From Caryophanales bacterium UBA6259 (GTDB taxonomy: Bacteria > Bacillota > Bacilli > Tepidibacillales > Tepidibacillaceae), in NCBI GenBank assembly GCA_002441135.1, contig DJVJ01000014.1, positions 1 through 64,000 on the forward strand: a stretch of DNA of 64,000 nucleotides, in the 5' to 3' direction. Shown piece after piece: positions 17,657-26,310 of this stretch (the first letter of the stretch is position 1; the number at the start of each line of letters is the position of its first letter). Made by a program: the position numbers and the translations under genes. Below the pieces are notes generated by a model, which was given only the letters and a program-made list of their open reading frames with translations, was not told where the DNA came from and made no database searches.

Positions 17657-18499
17657 ATGGGTGAAAAGAAGGCTTGGAGATTAAATGGCTTTGTAGGAAT
17701 ACTACTAATTGCAATATTAATCGCATTTTCGATTATTTTAATTCTTAATGAGAGTTTTGTTTTAGGTGGCCTATTAGTGATTCCACTAACCTTATTAGCG
17801 AGCGGGATTACAATGGTTCAACCGAATCAAGCTAACGTAGTGACTTTTTTTGGTACCTATGTAGGAACAATTAGGGAGAGTGGGTTATTCTTAACGATTC
17901 CTTTAACCGTAAGACAAAAAATCTCATTAAGAGTTAGGAATTTTAATAGCGCAAAGCTAAAAGTAAATGATGTAGAAGGTAATCCAATTGAGATTGCAGC
18001 TGTAGTTGTTTTTAAGGTTGTTGATACGGCAAAGGCAATATTTGATGTTGATCATTATGAACAATTTGTGGAAATACAAAGCGAAACTGCACTAAGGCAT
18101 GTGGCAACGAAATACCCATATGATAATTTTGAAGACGACAGCATGTCTTTAAGAGGAAATGCAGAAGAAGTTGCAAGCGAGTTATCACTTGAGTTACAAG
18201 CAAGACTTCAATTAGCAGGGGTTCAAATTATTGAAGCAAGATTAACACACCTAGCTTATTCTACTGAGATTGCAAGCGCAATGCTTCAAAGACAACAGGC
18301 TACCGCCATATTATCTGCAAGACAAAAAATTGTTCAGGGCGCTGTGGGTATGGCACAAATGGCAATTCAACAATTAGAGACTGAGGGAATTGTTGAGTTA
18401 GATGATGAGCGTAAGGTACAAATGATTAATAATTTAATGGTTGCAATCGTATCCGACCGTTCTGCTCAGCCTGTGATCAATACAGGAACACTCTATTAA
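17657..18499 (+). CDS. SPFH/Band 7 domain membrane protein
   Basis: A 280-residue protein with two close N-terminal membrane segments (about 12-32 and 37-54) and an SPFH domain that starts at GITMVQPNQANVVTFFGTYVG. The C-terminal half is helical and rich in Gln/Ala, as in stomatin-like scaffold proteins that oligomerise at membranes. Start ATG follows GGAGG. The next gene, a ribbon-helix-helix protein, starts 11 bases downstream; the two occur together in other Firmicutes. Confidence 0.85.
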   Translation: MGEKKAWRLNGFVGILLIAILIAFSIILILNESFVLGGLLVIPLTLLASGITMVQPNQANVVTFFGTYVGTIRESGLFLTIPLTVRQKISLRVRNFNSAKLKVNDVEGNPIEIAAVVVFKVVDTAKAIFDVDHYEQFVEIQSETALRHVATKYPYDNFEDDSMSLRGNAEEVASELSLELQARLQLAGVQIIEARLTHLAYSTEIASAMLQRQQATAILSARQKIVQGAVGMAQMAIQQLETEGIVELDDERKVQMINNLMVAIVSDRSAQPVINTGTLY

Positions 18500-18509
18500 G
18501 GATAGTAGA

Positions 18510-18728
18510 ATGACAAAGAAAAAAAGCTTTCCATTAAGAATCGACCCTAAATTGTATGAAGTTTTAGAACGTTGGTCTCAGGATGAATTTAGGAGCGTGA
18601 ATAGTCATATTGAATTTATTTTAAGAGAGGCTGCCAAAAAAGCGGGGCGTTTGTTAATAAATAGGAATTTGGAAATAGAAAAGATGGATGAGAATATAGT
18701 TAAAGATAAAGATAAAGATAAAGAATAA
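18510..18728 (+). CDS. Arc-type ribbon-helix-helix small protein
   Basis: A 72-residue protein. Residues 5-45 have the Arc/MetJ pattern: a basic beta strand (KSFPLRIDPKLYEVLE) and two helices (SVNSHIEFILREAAK). The tail ends in a KDKDKDKE repeat encoded by a hexanucleotide repeat. It is the constant partner of the SPFH gene upstream. DNA binding is expected for the family; a link to the membrane scaffold has not been shown from sequence. Confidence 0.75.
   Translation: MTKKKSFPLRIDPKLYEVLERWSQDEFRSVNSHIEFILREAAKKAGRLLINRNLEIEKMDENIVKDKDKDKE
18702..18725 (+). repeat. Hexanucleotide tandem repeat (AAAGAT)n in coding sequence
   Basis: Three AAAGAT units plus AAAGAA lie in frame at the end of the ribbon-helix-helix gene and encode alternating Lys-Asp. 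Slippage would change only the length of the charged tail. Confidence 0.8.
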
Positions 18729-18766
18729 AATACTAGAATACGTTAATAGAATAAAATATATTAAAA

Positions 18767-18791
18767 AGCCCATTATTTTTTAAATGGGCTT
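18767..18791 (+). terminator. Rho-independent terminator
   Basis: AAGCCCATT (18767-18775) pairs with AATGGGCTT (18783-18791). The tail is only weakly T-rich. Confidence 0.6.
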
Positions 18792-18867
18792 AAAATGATT
18801 CTTATGTTAAAATACGTTTAGACAGATCAAATGAGCGAAGAACTTTAAAAATGGGGAGGTGGCTTCT

Positions 18868-19410
18868 TTGGAAAGATTAGCTTTAGTAAATAAAAAAGCG
18901 GATATATTTCTAAAGTATCAACAAACACCAATTGGAGATTTGTTAGAATTCCATAATCTTGGAAAGGAATTTGATTCTTACTCCAGTGCTAAACTCTTAA
19001 TAGGAATGTGTATGGATCATCGGAAACGGCTGCAGATTCCAGACAACTTTGCTTATATTATTCGTACAGGAGGGGCCAACCTTCGTTATAGCGAATTTAA
19101 GGTATCCTATGCGATTGGTGTTGGAGGGATTAAGGCAATAGCCCTGATTGGCCATAATCAATGTGGAATGGTGAACTTGATTTCTCGAAAGGAAGAATTC
19201 GTAGAAGGATTAGTCAAGAATGCCGGTTGGTCTGAGAAAATGGCAGAACAGCATTTCTTAAGCTATGCTCCAATGTTTGAAATTGGGAATGAAATTGATT
19301 TCTTAGTTAGTGAAGTAAAACGGTTAAGAGAACAATATCCTGAAATACTCATAGCACCTCTATTTTATAAAGTGGAGGATAATCTTTTATATCAGATAAA
19401 AGAGGACTAA
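18868..19410 (+). CDS. Small beta-carbonic anhydrase-like protein
   Basis: A 180-residue protein with the beta-carbonic anhydrase zinc site: Cys48-x-Asp50-x-Arg52 (CMDHR) and His96-x-x-Cys99 (HNQC). It interconverts CO2 and bicarbonate if active. It is shorter than classical enzymes and belongs to the YbcF/YvdA-like small branch. TTG 18868 is preferred because GGGGAGG is eight bases upstream; the in-frame GTG at 18859 overlaps that site. It stands alone between terminators. Confidence 0.75.
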   Translation: MERLALVNKKADIFLKYQQTPIGDLLEFHNLGKEFDSYSSAKLLIGMCMDHRKRLQIPDNFAYIIRTGGANLRYSEFKVSYAIGVGGIKAIALIGHNQCGMVNLISRKEEFVEGLVKNAGWSEKMAEQHFLSYAPMFEIGNEIDFLVSEVKRLREQYPEILIAPLFYKVEDNLLYQIKED

Positions 19411-19440
19411 ATTTACAGTTAAAAGAAGAAAAATGAAGCA

Positions 19441-19470
19441 GACCAAATCAGGAAATGATTTGGTCTTTTT
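19441..19470 (+). terminator. Terminator after the carbonic anhydrase-like gene
   Basis: GACCAAATCA (19441-19450) pairs with TGATTTGGTC (19456-19465) and is followed by five T. Confidence 0.8.
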
Positions 19471-19494
19471 AAAGGAGCCATATTAGGCTCCTTT
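19471..19494. terminator. Second hairpin, probably the minus-strand terminator of ablB
   Basis: AAAGGAGCC (19471-19479) pairs with GGCTCCTTT (19486-19494) in the convergent intergenic region. On the minus strand it follows ablB. Confidence 0.6.
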
Positions 19495-19519
19495 AAAATT
19501 TTGTTTAGAGAAATAATTT

Positions 19520-20350
19520 CTATTTATTAGCCAGTGGTTTGACCCAAATATTCATATTCTCCCAATTTCCAGAGATATGAACATTGTTTATTAATCTTCC
19601 ACGATATTGATATTGGTGATTATAAAGAACTTTATTCATCCCAAAGGAACGAGCTCTTGCAATGGAAAAGAGATTTTGGATTCCTCTATGTTGCATTTTT
19701 TTTTCTGAAAATTGAATCATATGATACATTAATCCTTTTCCTCTTTCAGAAGGAAGGGTGGCACAATCCGTGATTTCTGCGTTTTTTCTTTCAAAATCTA
19801 TTTCTGCAGAAGAAAGACTCACAATTTCACCTAGCTCATTTTCAATAACCACTAAATCTACATTTGTATTTAGTGCTTTTTTTACGTACTCTTTTTCATG
19901 CATTGAAGAAGGATAGGTTTTAAATACTACATTGAAAATTTCAACAATCTGTTCAGCATCCTCTTCATTGGCCTCTCTTATTTGATATCCTTCCGGCAAT
20001 TTATGATTTGCAGTAACTGGTTTAGTTTCACTTATCGAATTTAAAAGTTGTTCTTCATTGACTAGATTATCAGAGAATTCTCTTTCTTTTGTTAAAAAAC
20101 GGGAAAGAATATAGGCTTCTATTCCATTAAAAAAACCATCAATCTTCCCTTCGAAAACAAAACCAAGGGATAAACAAGCTTCCTTATAATTAGCATCTTT
20201 TCCAAAAAGAATGATTTTTTCTAAATCATGTTCAACTGCTAATTTTTCCATTCTTCTTGCAAAGGATTCCAAGTCCTTTTCACATTCAAAGATTTTTAAC
20301 CTTTTGTTTGTTTTGTCGATAACAATCTGATTGTTTTGTTTAAAATTCAT
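19520..20350 (-). CDS. ablB: Putative beta-lysine N-acetyltransferase
   Basis: A 276-residue GNAT-family protein with the AblB/YodP layout: an N-terminal half with GFVFEGKIDGFFNGIEAYIL and a C-terminal GNAT domain (about 123-240) with the acetyl-CoA loop LPSERGKGLM. The end, ARARSFGMNKVLYNHQYQY, is typical of AblB. The family makes N-epsilon-acetyl-beta-lysine, a compatible solute, from beta-lysine made by AblA (lysine 2,3-aminomutase). No ablA is adjacent, which is unusual. GGAGG precedes the start. It is divergent from the enoyl-CoA hydratase-family gene. Confidence 0.82.
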   Translation of the reverse strand: MNFKQNNQIVIDKTNKRLKIFECEKDLESFARRMEKLAVEHDLEKIILFGKDANYKEACLSLGFVFEGKIDGFFNGIEAYILSRFLTKEREFSDNLVNEEQLLNSISETKPVTANHKLPEGYQIREANEEDAEQIVEIFNVVFKTYPSSMHEKEYVKKALNTNVDLVVIENELGEIVSLSSAEIDFERKNAEITDCATLPSERGKGLMYHMIQFSEKKMQHRGIQNLFSIARARSFGMNKVLYNHQYQYRGRLINNVHISGNWENMNIWVKPLANK

Positions 20351-20457
20351 TTTTTCCTCCTTTAAATTGTTAATTTTTTTAACTTTCTTTAATTTAATGG
20401 TAACAAAAATATTTTTTTAATTCAAATTTGAGAGAATAAGAGAAAAGGAATGAAAAT

Positions 20458-20475
20458 TGATTGAATATTCATTCA
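20458..20475. promoter_or_regulatory. FadR-like operator
   Basis: The 18-base site TGATTGAATATTCATTCA matches the B. subtilis FadR (YsiA) consensus TGAATGAMTANTCATTCA at all but one position. It lies 55 bases before the start of the enoyl-CoA hydratase-family gene and inside the divergent region with ablB. FadR represses beta-oxidation genes and is released by long-chain acyl-CoA. Confidence 0.7.
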
Positions 20476-20530
20476 ATTTAAAATATGATGAAGATGTAAG
20501 ATGTCTTTAGTGTTTCTGGGGGGAATAATA

Positions 20531-21313
20531 ATGGAAGAGATAAAGGAAACGGTACAATTAGAAATAGAGGGAAGAATCGTTTATTTAATACTTAATCGTC
20601 CTGAAGTATTCAATGCATTTAATATAGACATGATGAAAGAATTACTAGAAAAATTAGTTAGGTTAAATGAATCAACAGCCGAGATTGTAATTATTACTGG
20701 TAAAGGAAAAGGGTTTTCTGCTGGAGGAGATATTAATATAATGCAAGACAAAATGGAGAGGGTAGAATTTTACTTGGTTATGGATATGATTAATCAGATT
20801 GTTACAACTCTCTATACCATGCCAAAGCTAGTAATAAGTGCAGTTCATGGAGCAGCAGCAGGCCTTGGATTTAGTTTTGCATTGGCAACAGATTATATTT
20901 TAGCTCACAAATCAAGCATATTCGCGATGAACTTCATAAAAATCGGACTAATTCCTGATGGCGGTGGGCACTATTTTATCAATAAAAGACTTGGGGAAGC
21001 AAAAACTAAAAGGCTAATTTGGGAAGGGAAAAATATTTTGGCAGAGGAAGCATTTCAAATGGGACTAATAGATGAGATTACTGATGAAGACCCATTAGAA
21101 AAGGCTAATGAACTGGCGAATAGATGGTTAAGCATGCCAATAAAAGCAATGCTTGAAACGAAAAATATTTTATCAAATAGTAATCTACAGGCGTTAAATC
21201 AATATCTAGCGATGGAAAAAACAAGTCAATTTGAGATGCGAAAAACAGAGGATCATAAGGAAGGAGTCAAAGCCTTTTTAGAAAAAAGAAAACCAATATT
21301 TACAGGGAATTAA
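20531..21313 (+). CDS. Enoyl-CoA hydratase/isomerase family protein (PaaG/YhaR-like)
   Basis: A 260-residue crotonase-fold protein. The oxyanion-hole segments GFSAGGDI (61-68) and HGAAAGLGFS (106-115) are intact. The usual first hydratase Glu is not in place (FAMNFIKIGL), and the second region reads IPDGGGHYF with Asp143, as in isomerase-type members such as PaaG. It may therefore be an acyl-CoA isomerase rather than a classical hydratase (inference). ATG 20531 follows GGGGGG; an earlier ATG at 20501 lacks a site. A FadR-like box supports a role in fatty acid breakdown. Confidence 0.83.
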   Translation: MEEIKETVQLEIEGRIVYLILNRPEVFNAFNIDMMKELLEKLVRLNESTAEIVIITGKGKGFSAGGDINIMQDKMERVEFYLVMDMINQIVTTLYTMPKLVISAVHGAAAGLGFSFALATDYILAHKSSIFAMNFIKIGLIPDGGGHYFINKRLGEAKTKRLIWEGKNILAEEAFQMGLIDEITDEDPLEKANELANRWLSMPIKAMLETKNILSNSNLQALNQYLAMEKTSQFEMRKTEDHKEGVKAFLEKRKPIFTGN

Positions 21314-21339
21314 GTAAAATGAATAAATTTTGCTGCACT

Positions 21340-21372
21340 AGGCTGCCGATTAGTTTATTGGCAGCCTTTTTT
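21340..21372. terminator. Terminator between convergent genes
   Basis: AGGCTGCC (21340-21347) pairs with GGCAGCCT (21360-21367), followed by T on the plus strand. Confidence 0.75.
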
Positions 21373-21375
21373 AGG

Positions 21376-22506
21376 TTATATATTTTGTTCTTCTTGTGGA
21401 AGATTTGCTTTTGTTTGTTGGAGTTTTTCTTTAAAGAAAAAGCCCAAAATAAAAATTAAGACAGGGAGACCAACTGCGATTGACATGGCAATTGGAGGCC
21501 AATAATAGGTAAGAAAAGTCATTGCTCTTACATTGTTAAAAATTATCCAGTATCCAAATGCACTTAAGATAATTCCAATAGGAATGATTAATGGCCGTAT
21601 ATCTTTTAATTTAAAGACTGGTGCTACTGTTAATGAAGCAGTATATAAAATTACCATTATTTGAACATATAGGGATATTGAAAATAAAGCGACCATAATC
21701 ATTTCATAACGATGTATAAAGTCACCAATCTCAGCAGCGCGAGCTAATTGCATACAGGATACGATATATTGACCAGTAACCTCTGGAGATAGCACTCCTG
21801 TTTCTAAAATTGGCCATATTAAAACAGTTAAACCGCCAAAAACAATACCTGTTACTCCAGATTTAAACCATGTTTTTTGATCGTTAACCAAAGGGTATAA
21901 AATAGCCGCAACCATTGTTACCATAGCCCAATCCGTATTGTAATGAATACTTGCCTCAATATTTTTACCTAGTCCATTCGTGAAGATAGGGAGAATTTCT
22001 TTAATATCAAAATCCTTTAGAGAACCTAATATTATTAATACATTAAAAAGTAGAATGGACATTAATCCCATGATGGCAAAGCGGGATACAACTTCTATTC
22101 CTTTATAAGTACCATAGATACCAACGATTAACCCAACGACTACTGGTAGAAGAATAGAGGAATCAGGTGAAAAATAATCCTTAATATGATACACATAGGT
22201 GATTAGGACTGTTGCATATGCTCCTACAAAAAATAAAAAAATAACAATGGCGACTAGTTTTGCAATCAGGGATCCTAACATTACTTCAGTCTGTTCAATA
22301 ATATTATATTGTGGGATACGTCTAATAATTGAAATGGTTACCCAGACTAAAATTATACCTTGCAAAATACTAAGCGCAGTAGCAATCCACATATCGTTTC
22401 CTACCTGCCTTGCTATTATCCCCTGAGTAACTCCAATTCCTTTTGTATAAACCAAGTTCACTGCAATAGCTAAAATCATGCCATTTGTAATTTTTTCTTT
22501 TTTCAT
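21376..22506 (-). CDS. Germinant receptor B subunit (GerB family permease-like)
   Basis: A 376-residue polytopic protein with about ten membrane helices, of the GerAB/GerKB family within the APC superfamily. This subunit of GerA-type receptors binds the germinant in the inner spore membrane. The conserved segment near the N-terminus (GIGVTQGIIARQVGNDMWIA) is visible. It is the last gene of the A-C-B operon, four bases after the C gene. The A-C-B order resembles gerK, but the germinant cannot be deduced. Confidence 0.9.
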   Translation of the reverse strand: MKKEKITNGMILAIAVNLVYTKGIGVTQGIIARQVGNDMWIATALSILQGIILVWVTISIIRRIPQYNIIEQTEVMLGSLIAKLVAIVIFLFFVGAYATVLITYVYHIKDYFSPDSSILLPVVVGLIVGIYGTYKGIEVVSRFAIMGLMSILLFNVLIILGSLKDFDIKEILPIFTNGLGKNIEASIHYNTDWAMVTMVAAILYPLVNDQKTWFKSGVTGIVFGGLTVLIWPILETGVLSPEVTGQYIVSCMQLARAAEIGDFIHRYEMIMVALFSISLYVQIMVILYTASLTVAPVFKLKDIRPLIIPIGIILSAFGYWIIFNNVRAMTFLTYYWPPIAMSIAVGLPVLIFILGFFFKEKLQQTKANLPQEEQNI

Positions 22507-22510
22507 AATT

Positions 22511-23725
22511 TCAATCCTTTACATCACGAGTTGGATTCTCTAACAATGCCGGACTAATAACGTTAGCGTCCACTTTTATAGTAATATCAATCGTTGGAAA
22601 TATTTCTTTCCATTCATCACGTAATTCTTTCCATTCAGAGGGATAACGATTGTTAAAAGTCTCTCCTAGCTTAAGAAAATCTATTTTGTAGTCCTTTTGT
22701 GCTTTTTTAATTACCCCTTCAATATTGCTTTTCATTTCAGCACTTAATTGTTCTTCTAAATCTGCTAAAATCCTTGGATTTTCATAATTAGTTGAACAAC
22801 CAAGTTCTACTAATTCAGCATAGGTGGTAGACTCAATCGTAAAAGTTATTTTGCCGTTCTTATAATAAGGTGTAACCTTGAATTTACTATCCTTTAATTC
22901 CACACTTGCTGGTTTACTTCTGTCGCTAGGGCATTTTAAAGCAATAACAGCAGAATTAAAACCTTCTATAAAGCACAATAACCCTCGACTCTCTTTTGAA
23001 TCTAACCAACCAACCATTTTTGCCCGATTAAACACGGCCGAACCTGAAAGCTCAACTTGCGGAGTAGATCCAAATTCACCAGGTCGATCCGCTGAAACTC
23101 CTCTATTTTTGATATCAACCTTTGCAAGAACAGGGTGAGAGGACTCACTCATATAGGCTGCAGTTAATATTCGCATGTCGGTCCGCGGCGCCTCTGCGAT
23201 AATTTCATTGTAGCGAAATAATTTATTTAAGGATTGTCCAGGGATTACTTCAAGTCCTGTTTTGGTCGCAACAAGGTTTTTTGCCTTCTTTGGTGTTACC
23301 ACAACCCACGTTCTCATTCGTAATTGATTGTTTCTTGTAAAAAAATCTATGACATCAGTAATTCCAATATCTCGGGCATATTCCTCGCTAATAACAATCG
23401 CATGATTATGTGCCCAAAATAGTCTCCTTGAAGAATATCTCCCTATATTACGAATGGCCTCGAAAATAGACTTACCTTCACCGGTGGAAGTCCAAATGGG
23501 ATCACCCATGCCAGTACCTGTCGGTGAACCAGTCGATCCTCTTGCATTTGCTGGTAAGGCAATCTGCACAGTAACCATTATATTGTTAGGATTTTTTTCT
23601 CCTTTATCAATACCAACTAGCATAACCATTGCAAGGTCATAAATTTCTGTTTTGCTGGTACAACCCAGTAGCGAAGTACTGATAAATATCAAAATCATGG
23701 AGAAGATGACAACTTTTCTGTGCAC
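22511..23725 (-). CDS. Germinant receptor C subunit lipoprotein (GerC family)
   Basis: A 404-residue lipoprotein with signal peptide and lipobox LLGC (Cys22), after which the protein would be diacylglyceryl-modified. The remainder matches the Ger(x)C family: an LVGIDKG-type start, GKSIFEAIRNIGRYSSRRLFWAH and a long C-terminal domain with acidic helices. GTG 23725 follows GGAGG, located within the end of the A gene. It works with the A and B subunits in the spore inner membrane. Confidence 0.9.
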   Translation of the reverse strand: MHRKVVIFSMILIFISTSLLGCTSKTEIYDLAMVMLVGIDKGEKNPNNIMVTVQIALPANARGSTGSPTGTGMGDPIWTSTGEGKSIFEAIRNIGRYSSRRLFWAHNHAIVISEEYARDIGITDVIDFFTRNNQLRMRTWVVVTPKKAKNLVATKTGLEVIPGQSLNKLFRYNEIIAEAPRTDMRILTAAYMSESSHPVLAKVDIKNRGVSADRPGEFGSTPQVELSGSAVFNRAKMVGWLDSKESRGLLCFIEGFNSAVIALKCPSDRSKPASVELKDSKFKVTPYYKNGKITFTIESTTYAELVELGCSTNYENPRILADLEEQLSAEMKSNIEGVIKKAQKDYKIDFLKLGETFNNRYPSEWKELRDEWKEIFPTIDITIKVDANVISPALLENPTRDVKD

Positions 23726-23728
23726 GCT

Positions 23729-25387
23729 CTATTTCCTCCAAGTTCTTTTTTGTTTTACTTTTCGTCCTTTTTCATTTGATTGGTTATTTTTGTTATTATC
23801 ATTATTTTTATTATCATTACTTTTTTTATCTGTATCACTTTCACCACTATTAGCCTTTGGCGGTTCAGGTTTTATACCACTTTCTGATCGGTTAGGATTA
23901 TCATCCACCATTTGTGGTCTTTTTTGCATTTTCCACCAAGGTGCCCGGATGATAATATCCTTTTGATCAGATGGCTTAAGTGGGAATAATGGTGCAGTAT
24001 AAGGCTCACCAAAAGATCGCAATGAAAGTACATGGATTGTAATCATAACAAAAACTGCCCCAAAACCCATTAACCCTAATGTGCCAGAAGCAATAAGTAG
24101 TGGAAAACGAACTAAACGAAGGGCAAATGAAGTTGCATAATTGGGTATTGCAAAGGAAGAAATTCCAGTGATAGCCACAATAATCAAAATTGATGGTGAA
24201 ACAAATCCAGCTTGTACAGCTGCTTGGCCTATTACAAGTGAGCCAATTATACTTACTGTTTGTCCGATTGGTTTTGGTATTCGTAGACCAGCTTCACGTA
24301 TCAATTCAAATGAAATTTCCATTACTAATGCCTCTATCAAAGCAGGAAAGGGGCTAACATCTCTTCCAGCAGCAATTGTTAGGGCAAGGGTTGTTGGAAT
24401 CATCTCCTGATGGAAACTCACGATTAAAACATATAAGGATGGCAAGGTTAAGCTGATTAAAAAAGCAATATACCGGATTAACCGAAAAAAGCTACCTGTC
24501 CAAAAACTAGAGTAGTAATCATCACTGGCTTGAATATATTGCCAGAAGAAAGTAGGAACTAGTAATACAAAAGGGGTATTATCAACGAATATTGCTACTC
24601 TACCTTCGTAAAGTGCTGCTGCCACTTTATCTGGCCGTTCTGTGCTTTGTATTGTAGAGAAGGGAGAATTCGGTGCATCTCGAATCAATTCTTCGATATA
24701 ACCACTTTCTAGTACTAAATCAATTTTAATTTTTTGTAATCTTTCTCGTACTTCATTAACGATTCCATCCTTAACGATTCCTTTTACATAAGCAATATGT
24801 ACATCCGTTTTCGACTTTTCACCAATTTTCATTGCTTCCATGCGAAGATAGGGATCGCGTATTCGTCTTCTTACAAGGGCTGTATTGGTACGAATGCTTT
24901 CTGTAAATCCATCACGAGGTCCTCTAACAACAGTTTCTGTTTCTGCTTCTCCAACACTACGTGCATCCCAACCTTTTGTTGAAGCAATGAATCCTTGATC
25001 ACAGAAATCAAGAAGCACTAAGGTATCTCCCGATAAAATGTTTTCAAGGGCATCTGAAATTTTTGTTACGAATTTAACTGCAGTGTTTAAAATAAGATGG
25101 TTTTTTATGTTTTCAGCTAGAAAATGTGTAACTTGAGTATTGTCTTGTTCTCTAATCTGACTGCTATAAATCATCAGGGGTTTTAATATTTCTGAATCAA
25201 TTAATTGGACATTCACTAATCCATCCGTATAAAATACAACTCCTGATATATCGATAGGACCGTGAAATACAAACTCTCGTTTAACAATATCTACATTGTT
25301 CTCTATAATTTGTTCAATGATTTCTATATTTTTCTTAAGACTGCGCTCAATAGGTAGCTGGAGAAGATCATTGATTTTATCTTGCAT
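23729..25387 (-). CDS. Germinant receptor A subunit (GerA family)
   Basis: A 552-residue GerAA/GerKA-type protein: a large N-terminal cytosolic domain (about 1-285) with the conserved GPRDGFTESIRTNTALVRRR segment, followed by a membrane domain with five or six helices (about 290-465). The C-terminal 55 residues are low-complexity, rich in Asn, Lys and Ser, and end strongly basic; such tails vary between homologues. AGGAG is eight bases before the ATG. It is the first gene of the operon and has a candidate forespore promoter upstream. Confidence 0.92.
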   Translation of the reverse strand: MQDKINDLLQLPIERSLKKNIEIIEQIIENNVDIVKREFVFHGPIDISGVVFYTDGLVNVQLIDSEILKPLMIYSSQIREQDNTQVTHFLAENIKNHLILNTAVKFVTKISDALENILSGDTLVLLDFCDQGFIASTKGWDARSVGEAETETVVRGPRDGFTESIRTNTALVRRRIRDPYLRMEAMKIGEKSKTDVHIAYVKGIVKDGIVNEVRERLQKIKIDLVLESGYIEELIRDAPNSPFSTIQSTERPDKVAAALYEGRVAIFVDNTPFVLLVPTFFWQYIQASDDYYSSFWTGSFFRLIRYIAFLISLTLPSLYVLIVSFHQEMIPTTLALTIAAGRDVSPFPALIEALVMEISFELIREAGLRIPKPIGQTVSIIGSLVIGQAAVQAGFVSPSILIIVAITGISSFAIPNYATSFALRLVRFPLLIASGTLGLMGFGAVFVMITIHVLSLRSFGEPYTAPLFPLKPSDQKDIIIRAPWWKMQKRPQMVDDNPNRSESGIKPEPPKANSGESDTDKKSNDNKNNDNNKNNQSNEKGRKVKQKRTWRK

Positions 25388-25405
25388 TATGGAATACTCC
25401 TTTTT

Positions 25406-25436
25406 TGTATAAAACTAGTCATTTTTATTTATTCAC
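25406..25436 (-). promoter_or_regulatory. Candidate sigma-G promoter of the ger operon
   Basis: On the minus strand TGAATA (25436-25431) is followed after 18 bases by TATACAA (25412-25406). This resembles the sigma-G consensus (TGMATA and CATAMTA), the forespore factor that transcribes gerA operons in Bacillus. The -10 match is partial. Confidence 0.35.
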
Positions 25437-25574
25437 ATAATACAAAGGCAATATACTATAACAATGAATTAACTATGACTTTACCAATACTTTTCCGTAT
25501 CATAACAGAATGATTCTAATGTCAGTAGGTAAGAATGAGAATATAGACTAATTAATAAAAAATGGGGTAATTGC

Positions 25575-25760
25575 ATGGACTTATATCATAGTTGGATTTA
25601 TATCAATATTGTTAATACAAAATGGTTTGCATGGATGATTGTATATTTAGTAATTGCATTCAGTTTCTTAGGCCCATATTTAATTTGGTTTGTTATCAAT
25701 GGTAAGGAAATAGGGATTACTAAAAAAGCGGCGAATTTCATGGGAAAGGGCAAGAAATGA
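25575..25760 (+). CDS. Small single-pass membrane protein, unknown function
   Basis: A 61-residue protein with a long hydrophobic stretch (about 17-42, WFAWMIVYLVIAFSFLGPYL) and a basic C-terminus (KKAANFMGKGKK). The ATG is preceded by GGGG at about nine bases, a weak but usable site. It lies between the divergent ger operon and a ferritin-like gene. No family is recognised; it could be a spore or envelope micropeptide. Confidence 0.5.
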   Translation: MDLYHSWIYINIVNTKWFAWMIVYLVIAFSFLGPYLIWFVINGKEIGITKKAANFMGKGKK

Positions 25761-25836
25761 CAGATTTAATTACATAAGTAACAAATTAGGAATATTAAAA
25801 TATGAATATGAAAATAATTTTCGAGGGGGTCCTACA

Positions 25837-26283
25837 ATGAATGAAACCGAGATTTTAAATAAAATTCTTAACGGAGAAAAAATGGCAGTTGAAATTATTC
25901 AAACCTATATGCATCATCTTAATGAACCAAATTTGAAAATGACTATGGAGCAATGGGTAGATACTCATCAAAGAAATGCAGATAAAATTATTTCCTATTT
26001 AGGTCATCAGGGAATCGATTCTACCAATAGCACCGGAATGATTGGATGGATGGCCAATACAAAAGCTAAGTTGAATACACTCTTTAATCATGAACCACTA
26101 GATATCTTGCATGAAGTATATGATGGGGAAGATAAAGGGATTGAAAGATCGGTTCAAATATCGAAAGAGAATAACCTTACTCCTGAAGCTACCGCCCTAA
26201 TCGAAGAAATTCTTAGTAACGATCATACTCATTTAAAGCAAATGAAAAGATTTATCACACAATATGAAAGAGACAATGATTAA
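25837..26283 (+). CDS. Ferritin-like/DUF2383-type four-helix protein
   Basis: A 148-residue all-helical protein with regularly spaced His and Glu (for example MHHLNEPN near 25-32, DTHQRN near 44-49, SNDHTHLKQM near 128-137). The arrangement resembles the DUF2383/ferritin-like superfamily, but a full di-iron ligand set was not confirmed by eye. GGGGG lies seven bases before the ATG. It is followed by a clear terminator, so it is monocistronic. Confidence 0.6.
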   Translation: MNETEILNKILNGEKMAVEIIQTYMHHLNEPNLKMTMEQWVDTHQRNADKIISYLGHQGIDSTNSTGMIGWMANTKAKLNTLFNHEPLDILHEVYDGEDKGIERSVQISKENNLTPEATALIEEILSNDHTHLKQMKRFITQYERDND

Positions 26284-26310
26284 AACACTCTCCAAAAGAG
26301 TGTTTTTTCT
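26283..26310 (+). terminator. Rho-independent terminator
   Basis: AAACACTCT (26283-26291) pairs with AGAGTGTTT (26297-26305), followed by T residues. Confidence 0.85.

Noticed and set aside
18702..18725. CRISPR-like or regulatory repeat
   Set aside because: It is a short in-frame hexanucleotide repeat in a coding sequence. No array of spaced repeats was found anywhere in the window.
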